A DNA stretch of 64,000 bases from Kitasatospora atroaurantiaca (GTDB lineage: Bacteria; Actinomycetota; Actinomycetes; Streptomycetales; Streptomycetaceae): assembly GCF_007828955.1 (NCBI RefSeq), contig NZ_VIVR01000001.1, positions 7,750,001 to 7,814,000 of the forward strand, written 5' to 3'. The stretch's first letter is position 1. Every line of letters begins with the position of its first letter. The translations under genes were made by a program, and so were the position numbers. Shown piece after piece: positions 17,617 to 27,387 of this stretch. Under the pieces are notes generated by a model. It did no database searches. It saw only the letters and a list, made by a program, of their open reading frames with translations, and was not told the origin of the DNA.

Positions 17617-19965
17617 GTGGACACCGCACCCGTCCAGCCGCCGGCCGCCGCGACGCCTGCTCTCGCCGCCGCCGGCCGTACGGCCGAGGCCGGCACGGTC
17701 CCGGCCGCGCGCCCGGTCCCGTCGAGGCTGGTGATCGCCGAGCTGCGCGACTTCCAGAAGGACGCCGTCTCGGCGGTCTGGCGGGAGGTGAGGGACGGCG
17801 GACGGTGCATCGTGGAGGCGGCGTGCGGCTCCGGCAAGACGCTGATCGCCGCCGCGTGCGCCCACCGCCTCGCGCTCAGGGGCCGGGTCCTGGTGCTCGT
17901 CCCGACAATTGAGCTGCTGGAGCAGACCGCCAACTCCTGGTCCACGCAGGGCGGCCGCCGGGGCCTCGCCATCGCCGCCTGCTCGCGGGACGAAGCACTG
18001 GAGCAGGCCGAGGGCGGAGGGCACCTGGAAACCGAGATCACCACCCAGGCCGCCCGCGTCGCCGACCTGGTCGCCGCAGTCCCCACCGGCCGGCCGGTCA
18101 CCGTCTACGCCACCTACGCGTCCCTGGAGCGGATCGTCCAGGCCCACCGGCAGTTCGGCCTGCCCGCATGGGACCTGGTTGTCGTCGACGAGGCCCACCG
18201 CACCGCCGGCGCGGTGGAGAAGCCATGGGCGGCCGTCCACGAGGACGACCAGGTCCCGGCGCTGCGCCGCGTCTACTTCACCGCGACCCCGAGGGTGGCG
18301 GACGCCAAGCCCGGCGCCCCGGACGACCTTTCCCACCTGACCGACGCGAGCGGCGACCTGCTCGTCTACTCGATGAGCGACCCCACGGTCTACGGCAACA
18401 CAGTCTTCCGCTGGTCCTTCAGCCAGGGGGTCGCGCACGGCTGGATCGCCGACTACGAGGTCCTGGTACCGGTCATCACCGACCAGGACCTCCAAGAGCT
18501 CCTCGCACTCCCCGCCGTCGCCGACCTTCGCTCCCAGCGCACCAACGAGGACCTGCAGAGGATGGCCTTGCAGGTCGCGGTGCTGCGCGCCATCGCCGAC
18601 CTCGGGCTGCGCCGCGTGATCACGTTCCACTCCCGGATCCCGGCAGCCCGTCAGTTCGCCGCCACCTTGGTGGAGACGGCGGACCTGCTCCCCGACTACG
18701 ACCGGCCGGAGCGGCTGTGGGCGAACGCCGTGGCCGGCACCGACCGCCTGCGTGACCGCCGCGCGGCGTTCGCCGAATTCGCCGCCCACACCGGCGAGGA
18801 CGGCGAGGAATGCGGCATCCTCTCGAACGCGCGCCTGCTGTCGGAGGGCATCGACCTGCCGGCGGTGGACGCGATCTGCTTCGCCGACGCGAAGTCGTCC
18901 GTCATCGACATCGTCCAAGCCGTCGGCCGCGCCGTGCGCCAGAAGCCGCAGCAGGGCAAGACCGCCCGCGTGATCATTCCCGTCTACCTCCCCGCCCCCC
19001 AGACCGCAGCGGAGACCGAGGACGTACCCGACGCCGACCCCGCCAAGGTCACCGAGGCCTCACCCGCAGTCCGGGCCGAGGCCGCCACTGAGATTGACGC
19101 CTCCGCCTTCCGTACGGTCTGGCGCGTCCTGCAAGCGCTCGCCGCCCATGACTCCCGCGTGGTCGGCCGGATCGCCGAGCTGCGCACCCATCGCTCCCAG
19201 CAGCAGCAGCCGGCCGCCGCCGGGCCTGGCGGCCAGGCCGGCGCCGAGGCCGAGGAGGGGGAGGGGGAGGTCTCGCCGGTCGAGTGGCTGCGGATCGACG
19301 CGAGGGCGAACTCCGCAGCGATCCTACGGGCGTTGAAGCTGCGCGCGTTCAGCCCGCGCGCGGTGGAGTGGGAGCGGATGCACAAGCTCGCGGCCGCGTT
19401 CCACGCCGAGCACGGGCACCTCGACGCCACCGACAGGGAACGGGACGGCGATCTGGTGGGCTGGCTGGTCCGCCAGCGGTACCTGCGCGGCGCCGGGTTG
19501 CTGGACGCCGCCCGTGTCTCCGAGCTGGACGCGCTCGGGATGATCTGGGACAAGCACGGACACGCCTGGGAGCGGGGCTACGCCTACGCCCGCGCCATCG
19601 CGGCCCGTACCGGGCACCTGGCTATCCCGGCGGCGGAGAAGCTGGACGGCTACGCGGTCGGCGCATGGGTGGGACGGCAGCGCAAGAACCCCAAGCTCAC
19701 CGCCCGTCAGGACGCCGCGCTGACAGCACTGGACGCCCTGTGGCGCCTGGAGCCCGACTGGAACCGCTCCTACCGCCGACTTGTCGCCTACCTCGCCGCC
19801 GGAGGCACGCTCACCGGGCCGGCCAACCGCACAGGCGGCGCGGACGACCCGACGTTCCGCCCGGGCGCGTGGCTGCGGAAGCAGAACCAGCTGGCCGCCG
19901 CCGGGAAGCACACAGCCCAGCAGACCGCGCTGCTGGACGCTCTCGGTGCCTGGCGCACCACCTGA
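17617..19965 (+). CDS. DEAH-box helicase with C-terminal helicase-associated (HA) repeats
   Basis: A 782-residue superfamily 2 helicase. Residues 35-60 give FQKDAVSAVWREV, Walker A is AACGSGKT near residue 75, motif II is VVDEAHR near 190, motif III is YFTATPR near 225, and motif VI is QAVGRAVRQ near 435. Three HA-type repeats (such as LAAAFHAEHGHLDATDRERD) fill residues 580-780. This layout is common on Streptomyces linear plasmids and chromosome ends, where related helicases take part in transfer or replication. GTG 17617 has AAGGAG upstream. A restriction-linked helicase is a less likely alternative since no methylase or nuclease is adjacent. Confidence 0.9.
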   Translation: MDTAPVQPPAAATPALAAAGRTAEAGTVPAARPVPSRLVIAELRDFQKDAVSAVWREVRDGGRCIVEAACGSGKTLIAAACAHRLALRGRVLVLVPTIELLEQTANSWSTQGGRRGLAIAACSRDEALEQAEGGGHLETEITTQAARVADLVAAVPTGRPVTVYATYASLERIVQAHRQFGLPAWDLVVVDEAHRTAGAVEKPWAAVHEDDQVPALRRVYFTATPRVADAKPGAPDDLSHLTDASGDLLVYSMSDPTVYGNTVFRWSFSQGVAHGWIADYEVLVPVITDQDLQELLALPAVADLRSQRTNEDLQRMALQVAVLRAIADLGLRRVITFHSRIPAARQFAATLVETADLLPDYDRPERLWANAVAGTDRLRDRRAAFAEFAAHTGEDGEECGILSNARLLSEGIDLPAVDAICFADAKSSVIDIVQAVGRAVRQKPQQGKTARVIIPVYLPAPQTAAETEDVPDADPAKVTEASPAVRAEAATEIDASAFRTVWRVLQALAAHDSRVVGRIAELRTHRSQQQQPAAAGPGGQAGAEAEEGEGEVSPVEWLRIDARANSAAILRALKLRAFSPRAVEWERMHKLAAAFHAEHGHLDATDRERDGDLVGWLVRQRYLRGAGLLDAARVSELDALGMIWDKHGHAWERGYAYARAIAARTGHLAIPAAEKLDGYAVGAWVGRQRKNPKLTARQDAALTALDALWRLEPDWNRSYRRLVAYLAAGGTLTGPANRTGGADDPTFRPGAWLRKQNQLAAAGKHTAQQTALLDALGAWRTT

Positions 19966-20490
19966 CCGGGACCGCCCGCGGCCGGGAGTTGACCCCGCGC
20001 GTTGCCGCGTTCGCGGCTCGCAAGATGTACCGGCCGCCTGCCCGGGGGTGCGCCGCCGCAGCTGGCCTGACGGACGCGCGTGTGCTCGAGAGGACGGGAG
20101 TGGGGGCGCAGTCGTGGTGGTGGTTCGTGCTTCGGGTGCGCCCCTGCGTGGCGCGGCGCGCACCAGCGTCCAGTGCCTGGCACACCGCGTCGACCCGAAG
20201 CACTTGCCCTGCTGACGGGTCGGCTGGAGCAGGCCGGGAAGCGGCAGTGGCCTGCCGGGCATGTGGTCGACCTCCGGATGGCGCAAAGTGCCTTGATGAC
20301 GGGTGGTTCGCCTTCGTGATCGAGCCGGTGAAGCGGCCGCCTGCTCCAAGTGATGGACCGGGCCGGGTGCGCCGGGCGTGCCGTGCGGCCTTCAGTCGGC
20401 AGCCCATTACCGTCGACCTGGCAGGGGGACGGAGCGGACCGGTCACCCCGGGGACGGACCGCTCACCACACCGAAAGCGAGGGATCGCGC
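19966..20490. other. Intergenic stretch without recognised genes
   Basis: About 525 bp of high-GC sequence. Frames on both strands are open by composition only and give Arg/Ala-rich translations with no motif, ribosome-binding site or hydrophobic pattern. I see no strong hairpin or repeat. The last 15 bp carry GCGAGGG, the ribosome-binding site of the gene at 20491. Confidence 0.5.
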
Positions 20491-21159
20491 ATGGACGACA
20501 TGCGATTCGACCGGCGGGTGACCATCTACTTGCTCAGCCCCAAGGGTGACACCACGGCAGAAGGCGTCGCGGCGGCCGTCCGCCGTCTCGGGGACATCCT
20601 GACGGCCGGCCAACCGCGGCGTACGGGCAACATCACCCGGATCCGTCTGCTGCACGACCAGCGGGACGACCGGTTCCTGCTGCTGGTGTCGACGGACACA
20701 GGGATCTCTCCCGGCGACCGGATCGACGAGCTGTCCCCCGCGGTTGCCGTCCAGAACATGGGCTTCTACGCCCCCATTACCCTGCCGTCGGTCACCGACG
20801 ACGACCTCGCCGTGGACCCCGACGACCCGGACGCCCGCGAGTTCGACCTCGGCCGAGGCATCTCGATCGCCGAGGTGCGCCCGCGCCCGGGGAAGAGCGA
20901 CGACGACGTGGCCGCCGCGGTCGACTCCCGCCTCGTCCCGTTCCTCCGTGGGGGAGCGAGCCGCGTCGGCCAGGTCGTGAACGTCTCCCTGCTCGCGCAG
21001 GAGGACGGCGACCGCCGGCTGGTCTTCTTCGGCCTCGACTCCGGCGTCATCGGCGGCTTCGACCACCGCGTGGACGAGGTGGGTGACGCTGCCGCCGTGA
21101 CACCTGTCGGCTTCTTCGGCCAGCTTCCGCTCAGCGGCGCGTTCCCTGCGGGCGGCTGA
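20491..21159 (+). CDS. Hypothetical protein, 222 residues
   Basis: A soluble acidic protein with GCGAGGG about 9 nt before the ATG and clear coding bias. Short strand-helix patterns are visible (RRVTIYLLSPKGDTTAEGVA; FLLLVSTDTGISPGDRIDEL; VGQVVNVSLLAQEDGDRRLV). No signal peptide, membrane segment or known motif. It stands alone, downstream of the helicase gene by 525 bp, so context gives no function. Confidence 0.6.
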   Translation: MDDMRFDRRVTIYLLSPKGDTTAEGVAAAVRRLGDILTAGQPRRTGNITRIRLLHDQRDDRFLLLVSTDTGISPGDRIDELSPAVAVQNMGFYAPITLPSVTDDDLAVDPDDPDAREFDLGRGISIAEVRPRPGKSDDDVAAAVDSRLVPFLRGGASRVGQVVNVSLLAQEDGDRRLVFFGLDSGVIGGFDHRVDEVGDAAAVTPVGFFGQLPLSGAFPAGG

Positions 21160-21437
21160 CCCTCAGTCGGCCGGCCGTGGGGGCAGCAGTGCGCCGGTGT
21201 CCGGCCTCGGTGTCGCAGAGCGTGTGCCCTCGCTCTGCTCGACCGGGTTGCCGGGCCCGGTCCGGCCCCCGCCGGAGCCGCCGTACACCGCGCTCGCCGG
21301 CGCTTGCCTGCACTCGGCGGCCCCCGGTGTGTCCAGGTCGGATGCATCCGGCCGACCTGTGGCTGCCGCCACCGTATGTTCCTTCTCCCGGGAAATTCGT
21401 TGGCGCGGTTCGGCGGGAGTCGGTTGACTCCCTCACC

Positions 21438-21787
21438 GTGACTCTCTGTCGTACCTGGTTTTCAACACCCTGTACAACCTGTCCAGCCAGGCCCGGCAGG
21501 TCGACTGCTTTCGCAATGTCGCGAAGGTCCTGGAACCGGGCGGGCTGTTCGTGGTCGAGTGCTTCATCCAGGACGTGGCGGAGTTCGACCGCCACCAGCG
21601 GGTGGCCACGCGGGGACTGTCCCAGGACGCCGTGAACATGGAGTTCCTGCTCCATGACCCGGTCGAGCAGGCCGTCACCTATCAGTGCGTGACCTTCGAC
21701 GCGAAGGGGACCACGCTGCGAGCCCGACCACCGCAACTCACCCCCGGGGCCGGGCTGTGCTGTGACCGGCCGCGGGCCCGGCCGTAA
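21438..21787 (+). pseudogene. C-terminal fragment of a class I SAM-dependent methyltransferase
   Basis: The frame ending at TAA 21785-21787 reads LSYLVFNTLYNLSSQARQVD, then CFRNVAKVLEPGGLFVVECF and RHQRVATRGLSQDAVNMEFL. This is the post-motif region of a methyltransferase, with the acidic motif followed by LxPGGxFVxE. The N-terminal half with the glycine-rich SAM loop is missing upstream, so this is a truncated relic. Confidence 0.6.
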
Positions 21788-21874
21788 TTCGCTTGACCTG
21801 GTCACGGGTCAACGCTGCACTGTGGCGGGACACCACGAGTCGTGGTGTCGAATCCAGGGGAGGCAGCGGCAGTA

Positions 21875-23110
21875 ATGGAAATCCGTCCCACGACCGATCA
21901 GGACCTCGACGTCTTCGTCGACACAATCCATGCCGCGTTCGGGCGCTTCCCGGAAACCCCGACCGAGGACGGCGGCGGGGTCTTTTGGTCGGCGTACGAA
22001 ATGGACCGCAGCCTTCTCGCCATAACGGCCGACGGGCGGCCCGTCGGCACCGCCGGTGCGTACTCCTTCGAGCTCACCCTGCCCGGTGAGATCCTCGTCC
22101 CGACCTCCGGGGTCACCGCCGTCGGAGTCCTGCCCTCGCACCGACGTCAGGGTGTGCTCACCGCTATGATGCGGCATCAGCTCACAGCGCTGCGGGCCCG
22201 AGGGGAGTGCCTCTCCGTACTGCTGGCCTCCGAGGCCCTGATCTACCGCAGGTTCGGCTACGGACCGGCGACCTACACGGCCCGACTCACGGTGCCGCGC
22301 CACCAGGCCGCCCTCGCCCTCCCGCGGGCGCGCGGAGCGGCTGACGCCCCGGCGACCGGCTCGGACACCGGCTCGGTCGAGGTGATGCGACGTGCCGAGT
22401 GCGGCGAGATCCTGGAAGAGGTCTACGACCGGTACCGCCGCGCACAGCCCGGCGCGCTGTCCCGGCCGCGCCGCTGGTGGGCCTTGGGTGCAGGACAGCC
22501 CCCGATCTCTCCTGCGCCGCGCTACGTCGCCGTCCACCGTGACGCCGACGGCGTCCCGGACGGGTACGCCAGCTACTCGCTCGGCGAGTCCGAAACCTTG
22601 ACGGTCGACGAGATCATCGCCACCGACGACGCCGTCTACACGGCCCTGGCCCGGTTCGCACTCGGACACGACCTGGTCTCTCAGGTCGTGTTCAAGCACG
22701 TCCCGACCGGGCACCCGCTGCGCTGGCAGTTTGAGGACTTCCGCGCCGGCCAGGTAAGCGGCGACACCGACTGGCTCTGGGTGCGGCTGCTGGACGTCCC
22801 GCGTGCGCTGACCGCGCGAGGCTGGTTCACGGACGGCGAGCTCGTCCTCGACGTCGACGACCCGTTCCTCGGCGAGCACGGCCGCTACCTGCTGACCGTG
22901 CGGGACGGGAAGGCCGACTGCGTCCCGACGGACCGGGAGCCCGACCTGTCCCTGGACGTCAGCGACCTGGGCTCGGTCTACCTCGGCGGCACCGCCCCGA
23001 GCACGCTCGTACGTGCCGGACACATCCGGGCCCACCGCCCGGGCGCGGCCGCCCTCGCTGACGCCCTCTTCCGCGCCGAGCGCTCCCCGCACTGCCTGCA
23101 CTGGTTCTGA
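21875..23110 (+). CDS. Eis-family GNAT N-acetyltransferase
   Basis: A 411-residue protein with an N-terminal GNAT domain containing the acetyl-CoA loop GVLPSHRRQGVLTAMM (about residue 95), a second degenerate GNAT domain, and a C-terminal sterol-carrier-like domain ending HCLHWF. The free C-terminal Phe carboxylate is part of the active site in this family. Eis proteins are hexameric and acetylate several amines of aminoglycosides; Streptomyces homologues may act on other amines. ATG 21875 follows GGGGAGG at 11 nt. Confidence 0.9.
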   Translation: MEIRPTTDQDLDVFVDTIHAAFGRFPETPTEDGGGVFWSAYEMDRSLLAITADGRPVGTAGAYSFELTLPGEILVPTSGVTAVGVLPSHRRQGVLTAMMRHQLTALRARGECLSVLLASEALIYRRFGYGPATYTARLTVPRHQAALALPRARGAADAPATGSDTGSVEVMRRAECGEILEEVYDRYRRAQPGALSRPRRWWALGAGQPPISPAPRYVAVHRDADGVPDGYASYSLGESETLTVDEIIATDDAVYTALARFALGHDLVSQVVFKHVPTGHPLRWQFEDFRAGQVSGDTDWLWVRLLDVPRALTARGWFTDGELVLDVDDPFLGEHGRYLLTVRDGKADCVPTDREPDLSLDVSDLGSVYLGGTAPSTLVRAGHIRAHRPGAAALADALFRAERSPHCLHWF

Positions 23111-23649
23111 CCTCGCGCACGCCGACCCTGCACAAATTCTCGTCGGTCGGGCTACAAGGGGGCGGTGCCTGCTTCCTGCGCGGTGGGTGCTCGGCCATAG
23201 TCACCCGTCGGGGCGGATGCCCCCGACGTGCGAAGGGGTGCGTGGGCGTGGCCAGGAGCGAGGGGATGGCGACGACGGCGGCGGCCGGGCTGGAGCGGGC
23301 GCGCCGCCGCTTGAGGCCCGCCGACATCTCCCGATCCAGGAAGCGGCGCGGCGGTGTACGGGGACAGCTCGGCCCAGAGCTCACCCGCCGGCGCGGCCGG
23401 GGAGCCAACTGGCTCCACCGGCGCGAATGGCTCCCCGCCCCCATCCTGGAGGTGGCCACCGCTGCCTGATCGCCGGGACGCCCCACCGTGCGACAGCGGG
23501 CCTTTGACCCGACGGTGGTGGCCGCTGCGCAATTCCCAGCGAGATGTCCTGGGCAGATGCAGCGGGTTGTTGAAGTGGTGCGTTTCAACTGGCGTGAAGC
23601 ACCTGCCAGTTCGGGACGTTTGTCAGCGGCGTTGCCTACAGTGGCGAGC
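23111..23649. other. Intergenic stretch without recognised genes
   Basis: About 540 bp between the Eis gene and the next gene. Both strands carry open frames with Arg/Gly/Pro-rich translations and no motif. The only feature noted is CCATAGTCAC (23199-23208), which resembles the -10 block of the tRNA-like promoters but has no GTCAG repeats upstream. Confidence 0.45.
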
Positions 23650-24162
23650 ATGAACGTACCGATTGAAGACTGTAAGGCGGCCCCGGAGCTGCTTGCGTGG
23701 CTTGACGAGAGATCCGCGGGGTTTGCCCGGTGGGCCGAGGAGACCGGGACGCCGCAGCGCTGGGATTTCAGCCCGGAGTCACTGGATGCGCTGGAAGACC
23801 TCGTGCGGGAGGTGTTCGCCGACGAGGAGGAGGTCCTGGCGGCGAAGGGCAGCCCGTTCGTCCACGGCGCGACCTGGTACATCGGGGAGGTCATCCGCCG
23901 GTCCGGCGAAAGGGTGGCGTGGGGGTACGACCCGACCCCTCCCACCCGTCACAAGCCGTCGGCGTTCTTCGATCCGGGTACGCGCACGGTGATCGACACC
24001 CCGTTCGTGGGTCAGCCGGGCTCGGTGGACGGTGAGTGGCTGTATCCGATGGGCGCGCTGAACGAGTTGTACTGCACGATGGACGAGTGGGACGACCCGA
24101 TTGAGTGGCATCTTCGGCACGTGCTGGGCAACGACGATGAGGACGACGAAGACGAGGAGTGA
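23650..24162 (+). CDS. Hypothetical acidic protein, 170 residues
   Basis: A soluble protein with several aromatic conserved-looking patches (GATWYIGEVIRRSGERVAWG; VDGEWLYPMGALNELYCTMD) and a very acidic C-terminus (DDEDDEDEE). No known motif recognised. The ATG at 23650 follows GGCGAGC; the start is reasonable but without a strong ribosome-binding site. Similar proteins occur among Streptomyces conserved hypotheticals near immunity-type genes, which I can only note as a possibility. Confidence 0.65.
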   Translation: MNVPIEDCKAAPELLAWLDERSAGFARWAEETGTPQRWDFSPESLDALEDLVREVFADEEEVLAAKGSPFVHGATWYIGEVIRRSGERVAWGYDPTPPTRHKPSAFFDPGTRTVIDTPFVGQPGSVDGEWLYPMGALNELYCTMDEWDDPIEWHLRHVLGNDDEDDEDEE

Positions 24163-24209
24163 CAGGCGCGGAGGTGATGCCCGTGTCACTTGACGTCCGC
24201 GGCTTGTTC

Positions 24210-24327
24210 CCTCTCGTTGGTATCCCCGACCCTCGGTACGGGCTGCCCGCCACTGGAGCAACATCAGCTCGATGAGCTCCCACTGATGGTCCTTCGGATC
24301 GGAGACGGACCGGAGTCGTTCCGTCAT
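24210..24327 (-). pseudogene. IS5-family transposase N-terminal fragment
   Basis: The leftward frame reads MTERLRSVSDPKDHQWELIE then LMLLQWRAARTEGRGYQRE. This matches the start of Streptomyces IS5-type transposases (SDLxDAQWALIEPLLPxWRAAR). It loses similarity after about 38 codons and no DDE region follows, so only a decayed end remains. Confidence 0.5.
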
Positions 24328-25252
24328 AGTTGATCAACACCGCTGACACGGACCCGGCCACTACGGCGCTTCGCCTACCTGCGCGGCGTCGCTGCTCGGC
24401 CGGCTGGACTTCCGGGACGGCGGAGCGGGGTGGTCGGTCGATGGGTCGTGATCTGCCGGACGACGTGGACGCGTACGCCGTCGAACGGTCGGTTGCTGCC
24501 GCTCATGGGTTCCGGGTGGGCATCGCCCGCCCGTAGTGCCCGCCGGAGGGCGCCGTGTCTCCTGGGCGTGATCACTTCTCGTGGGTGGCGCCAGGCCGCT
24601 GCCGGCCTGCTCGCGTTCTCAGCCCCTGTCACCACGGGCGCGGACCCGACGCGCACCCACGCTGCTGCGCCCGCGGTCGGTGATCGGGCGGTCGGCGCCG
24701 GCCCTGTACAGGGGCCGTCAGCGGGCGGCTGATCGGTACCTGACGACCTCCCAGCGTGATGCTTGCCCGAGCCAGGCGGACGGCGGTCGTTCCGTCGGTC
24801 AGGTCGGGGCCGCTCCAGCCTTGGTCGGTGTCCCGTGCGGTGGCGAGGGTCGCCCGCCACACGTTGAGTACCCCTTGAGGGTTCCAGTCGGCCCACACGG
24901 TCGAAAAGGTCGTACACCGGCCATCGGCACTGCCGGCCTCTGGACGGGGCTGCCCCGGCCGCGGTGTTCGAGGCTGTCGAGGCGGAGGCCCTGCTGCCGT
25001 TGCCGGACAAGCCGTTCGCGCCGGCCCGCACCGATCTGGCGCCTGCCCCGTTCAAGTTCTCCTCCTGCGGCACGGCCTCATTGCAGAAGAGCCGGACAGA
25101 GTCGCCAAGGCGACCTGCTGTGCCAACGGGGGCAGCGGCGAAGCCGCCAGACGGGCCCTACCTCGGGTTACAGCCACCGCTTGGCTGCTTCGACGCTGTC
25201 GCCGCCGCTGGTGCTGAACGCGATAGCACCCTGCTATGTGCCACCGCCATTT
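24328..25252. other. Gene-poor stretch with possible fragments
   Basis: No complete gene recognised in 925 bp. On the minus strand, 24629-24898 reads VWADWNPQGVLNVWRATLAT and VRLARASITLGGRQVPISRP, which is more protein-like than its neighbours and may be a remnant of an unknown gene. On the plus strand, 24441-24536 reads MGRDLPDDVDAYAVERSVAA before a stop. Neither has a ribosome-binding site or a recognised family. Confidence 0.35.
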
Positions 25253-26023
25253 TCAACGAGTCTCGTCAGGGTGGTTGCGTGTCCTTGCGGGGTGTGTTCG
25301 GTGGGGCTGTGCGGTCTCGTGGAGGGCCTCGAGGGCGGCAGCCGCGGTCCAGTGCCTGGCGGCTCCGGGGCGGGTCGCAAGGTAGTCGGCGGCCTGCGCC
25401 AGGCTCCAGCCGTGGGCTTCGGCGAGTCCAAAGGCGAAGCTGCGCAGGTAAGCGGCCGAGGGAGCGTTGAGGTCGGCGTCGGGCAGGCGCCAGGGGGCGG
25501 TGAAGGTCAGCACGGGGATGTTGTCGATGGCGCCGGGGCAGACCAGCGTCTCGTACCGGCCGGGCCCGAGCTGGTCGCGGCCCGTCGCGAGCACTTTGGC
25601 AAGGTCGAGGTCCGCTCCCGGCTCCTGGTTCATCTCCTGGGCGGCGATGTCGCTGAACTGCTCGGTGGTGACCAGGTAGGCGCGGGCGGGCATCTCGCCG
25701 TCCTGCTCGGGATCGTAGAAGCCAATGCCGCCGGTCCACACCAGCGACTCCAGCGCGAAGTACAGGAGGCCGGGCAGCATCACCGGGACGGCCCGCTCGG
25801 GGAGCCGGTCGTTCCGGCAACCGGGGTAGGTTCGAGCGCCACCCGGCGGGCGGCCGCCGGCGATGTAGTAGGCCAGCCGGTCGGCGTGCATGTTGGAGCC
25901 GTAGGCCGCGTACCAGACCAGACCGCGGCCCCCTGCCGCCTCGACCAAAGGCTGCGGCCGGGGAGTGGTCTGCGGCTTCTGCTGGCCGGTGGGGTAGTTG
26001 ACGATCCGTCGCATGTCGTTCAT
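25253..26023 (-). CDS. Gamma-glutamylcyclotransferase-fold protein
   Basis: A 256-residue protein whose core begins LVWYAAYGSNMHADRLAYYI. The YGSN motif forms the substrate loop of the gamma-glutamylcyclotransferase/AIG2-like fold. The acidic residue near GGIGFYDPEQDGEMPARAYL fits this fold. About 30 residues before the domain are low-complexity, so the true start may be internal to the ATG at 26023; no clear ribosome-binding site supports either. Related Streptomyces proteins are often labelled histone deacetylase-like without evidence. Substrate unknown. Confidence 0.75.
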   Translation of the reverse strand: MNDMRRIVNYPTGQQKPQTTPRPQPLVEAAGGRGLVWYAAYGSNMHADRLAYYIAGGRPPGGARTYPGCRNDRLPERAVPVMLPGLLYFALESLVWTGGIGFYDPEQDGEMPARAYLVTTEQFSDIAAQEMNQEPGADLDLAKVLATGRDQLGPGRYETLVCPGAIDNIPVLTFTAPWRLPDADLNAPSAAYLRSFAFGLAEAHGWSLAQAADYLATRPGAARHWTAAAALEALHETAQPHRTHPARTRNHPDETR

Positions 26024-26399
26024 GACGAGCGACGGTATCCCCTGGCAGGGCGTTAGGGCGCTATAGGAAGGTGGCGCTGGTCAATTCGCCGATGACTCGA
26101 GCGGTGCGGGCTTCGCCCATTGGTACACCAAGGGCTACGCGACTTGTCGGGCACCGCCGCCGACGTTCCGAGCGGGGTTCGCTTGCGGGTGCGACAGCGT
26201 GGGCTGCGCCACCCACCCGGTACCGTCGCCGGCGTTCCGTGCGTGGCGGGATGCGTCGGGCACGACGCTTCGCGGGTATTGGCGGAGCCCGGGACACCGC
26301 CCACCAACACCCCGCGACGGGTCGTCAGGGCCGCTCCACACGTGGTGTTGTGCCCACTGTGGCTTGGAGCCGCGGGCACTGTCGCACCGGACGAGTGCG

Positions 26400-26640
26400 G
26401 GCTGGCGGTCCGGTCTTCCGCGCCGGGTGGGCCCACCGCTCCTCGCCGTCGGGATACTCCCCATGGCACTCGCGGACCAGGCCGAACAGTGTGTCGTCGA
26501 CGTCGACCTCCATGGCGAACGGGGCAAACGCGATGTCCGCGAACCGCTGGCCGGCAGAGCAGCCACTCGTCCAGGAGCTGCTGCGCGGCTGCCACCATCG
26601 GCACCTTCGTGGGACCGTCGGTGACTGTTTCAGCATGCGA
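26400..26640 (-). pseudogene. Frameshifted fragment of an unknown gene
   Basis: One minus-strand frame reads MVAAAQQLLDEWLLCRPA, and a shifted frame takes over at about 26560 with GQRFADIAFAPFAMEVDVDD then TLFGLVRECHGEYPDGEERW. Joined, these look like the start of a small acidic protein broken by a one-base change. The codon pattern switches frame at the same place. I do not recognise the family. The sequence from 26024 to 26400 yields no further convincing coding. Confidence 0.4.
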
Positions 26641-26715
26641 ACCCACCGGTCCCGGGGCTGACTTACCCGACGTGGACCAGCGATACTGTCTCGGCCTGGG
26701 CCCCTCACCAGACCT

Positions 26716-27273
26716 CTACTGGACCGGACCAGCCAGCGTTTCGATGGGCAGAAGCGGCCATTTCGGCTCCCTCCGGGTAAGGCTCGCCAGCTCTTCCGGT
26801 GGTTCGGCGCCGTCCTGAACGGTCGTGACGTAGGCCTTTGCTTCCTGCAGGCTCAGTCGCGGGGCTTGCTTGCGCAGGTGGCTCATCGCGGCCACGACGC
26901 CGGCGGAGTGCACGAGCGCGCGGACGGCGGAGGCCAGTGGATCAGGCGGTCTGATGCCTTTGGTCTGCAGGAGGTAGTGCTCCTCCCAGTCCTCCTCGGA
27001 CCACCAGGCGTCGGGGACGTAATGGATGCTCCCGTCGTGCCGGTCCACCAGGCAATGGCCGCCGCCCATGAGGTTGTTGCGCACGCCACCGCTGCGGGCG
27101 AACTCCGCCGTGTTCCAGAAGACGAGCCAGCCGACCGAGTGTTCCTCCACGCAGTAGACGGCCAGCTCGGGCACCGGCCCCCTCCATGGCCACGTCAGCC
27201 GCTCTGTTGCCAGGAAGGACTCGACGAGCTCGACGGCACGTTCCTTGGAGATCACGATCTCATCCTTCACCAC
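26716..27273 (-). CDS. YrhB/Imm35-like domain protein
   Basis: A 185-residue protein. Residues 8-85 (VELVESFLATERLTWPWRGP; YCVEEHSVGWLVFWNTAEFA; GGGHCLVDRHDGSIHYVP) resemble the YrhB/Imm35 fold seen in polymorphic-toxin immunity proteins. Residues 120-165 (LRKQAPRLSLQEAKAYVTTV) look like the L7/L12 C-terminal-type helix that accompanies the domain in some actinobacterial proteins. No toxin gene is adjacent, so an immunity role is conjectural. Starts at a GTG pair (27273 or 27270). It diverges from the second tRNA-like element, with the phased promoter starting 69 bp from this start codon. Confidence 0.7.
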   Translation of the reverse strand: MVKDEIVISKERAVELVESFLATERLTWPWRGPVPELAVYCVEEHSVGWLVFWNTAEFARSGGVRNNLMGGGHCLVDRHDGSIHYVPDAWWSEEDWEEHYLLQTKGIRPPDPLASAVRALVHSAGVVAAMSHLRKQAPRLSLQEAKAYVTTVQDGAEPPEELASLTRREPKWPLLPIETLAGPVQ

Positions 27274-27341
27274 AGGTCAACCGGTTTTCGGCATTCCTGC
27301 GCCGTCCCCACCGAGATCTCAAATGCGGTCTCAGACGCGAC

Positions 27342-27387
27342 GTCAGCACAGCGTCAGGATCGTGTCAGGGTGGTGGGCCATAGTCAT
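27342..27387 (+). promoter_or_regulatory. Promoter of tRNA-like element 2 with three 11-bp-phased GTCAG repeats
   Basis: GTCAG lies at 27342, 27353 and 27364, and TAGTCAT at 27381-27387. The spacing is identical to that at 2142-2187, and the intervening bases are partly conserved (GTGTCAGNGTGGTGGG). It points away from the YrhB-like gene toward the tRNA-like element, whose 5' end is 87 bp from the -10 block. Confidence 0.6.

Noticed and set aside
23199..23208. CCATAGTCAC as a third tRNA-like promoter
   Set aside because: There are no GTCAG repeats upstream and no tRNA-like body within 150 bp downstream.
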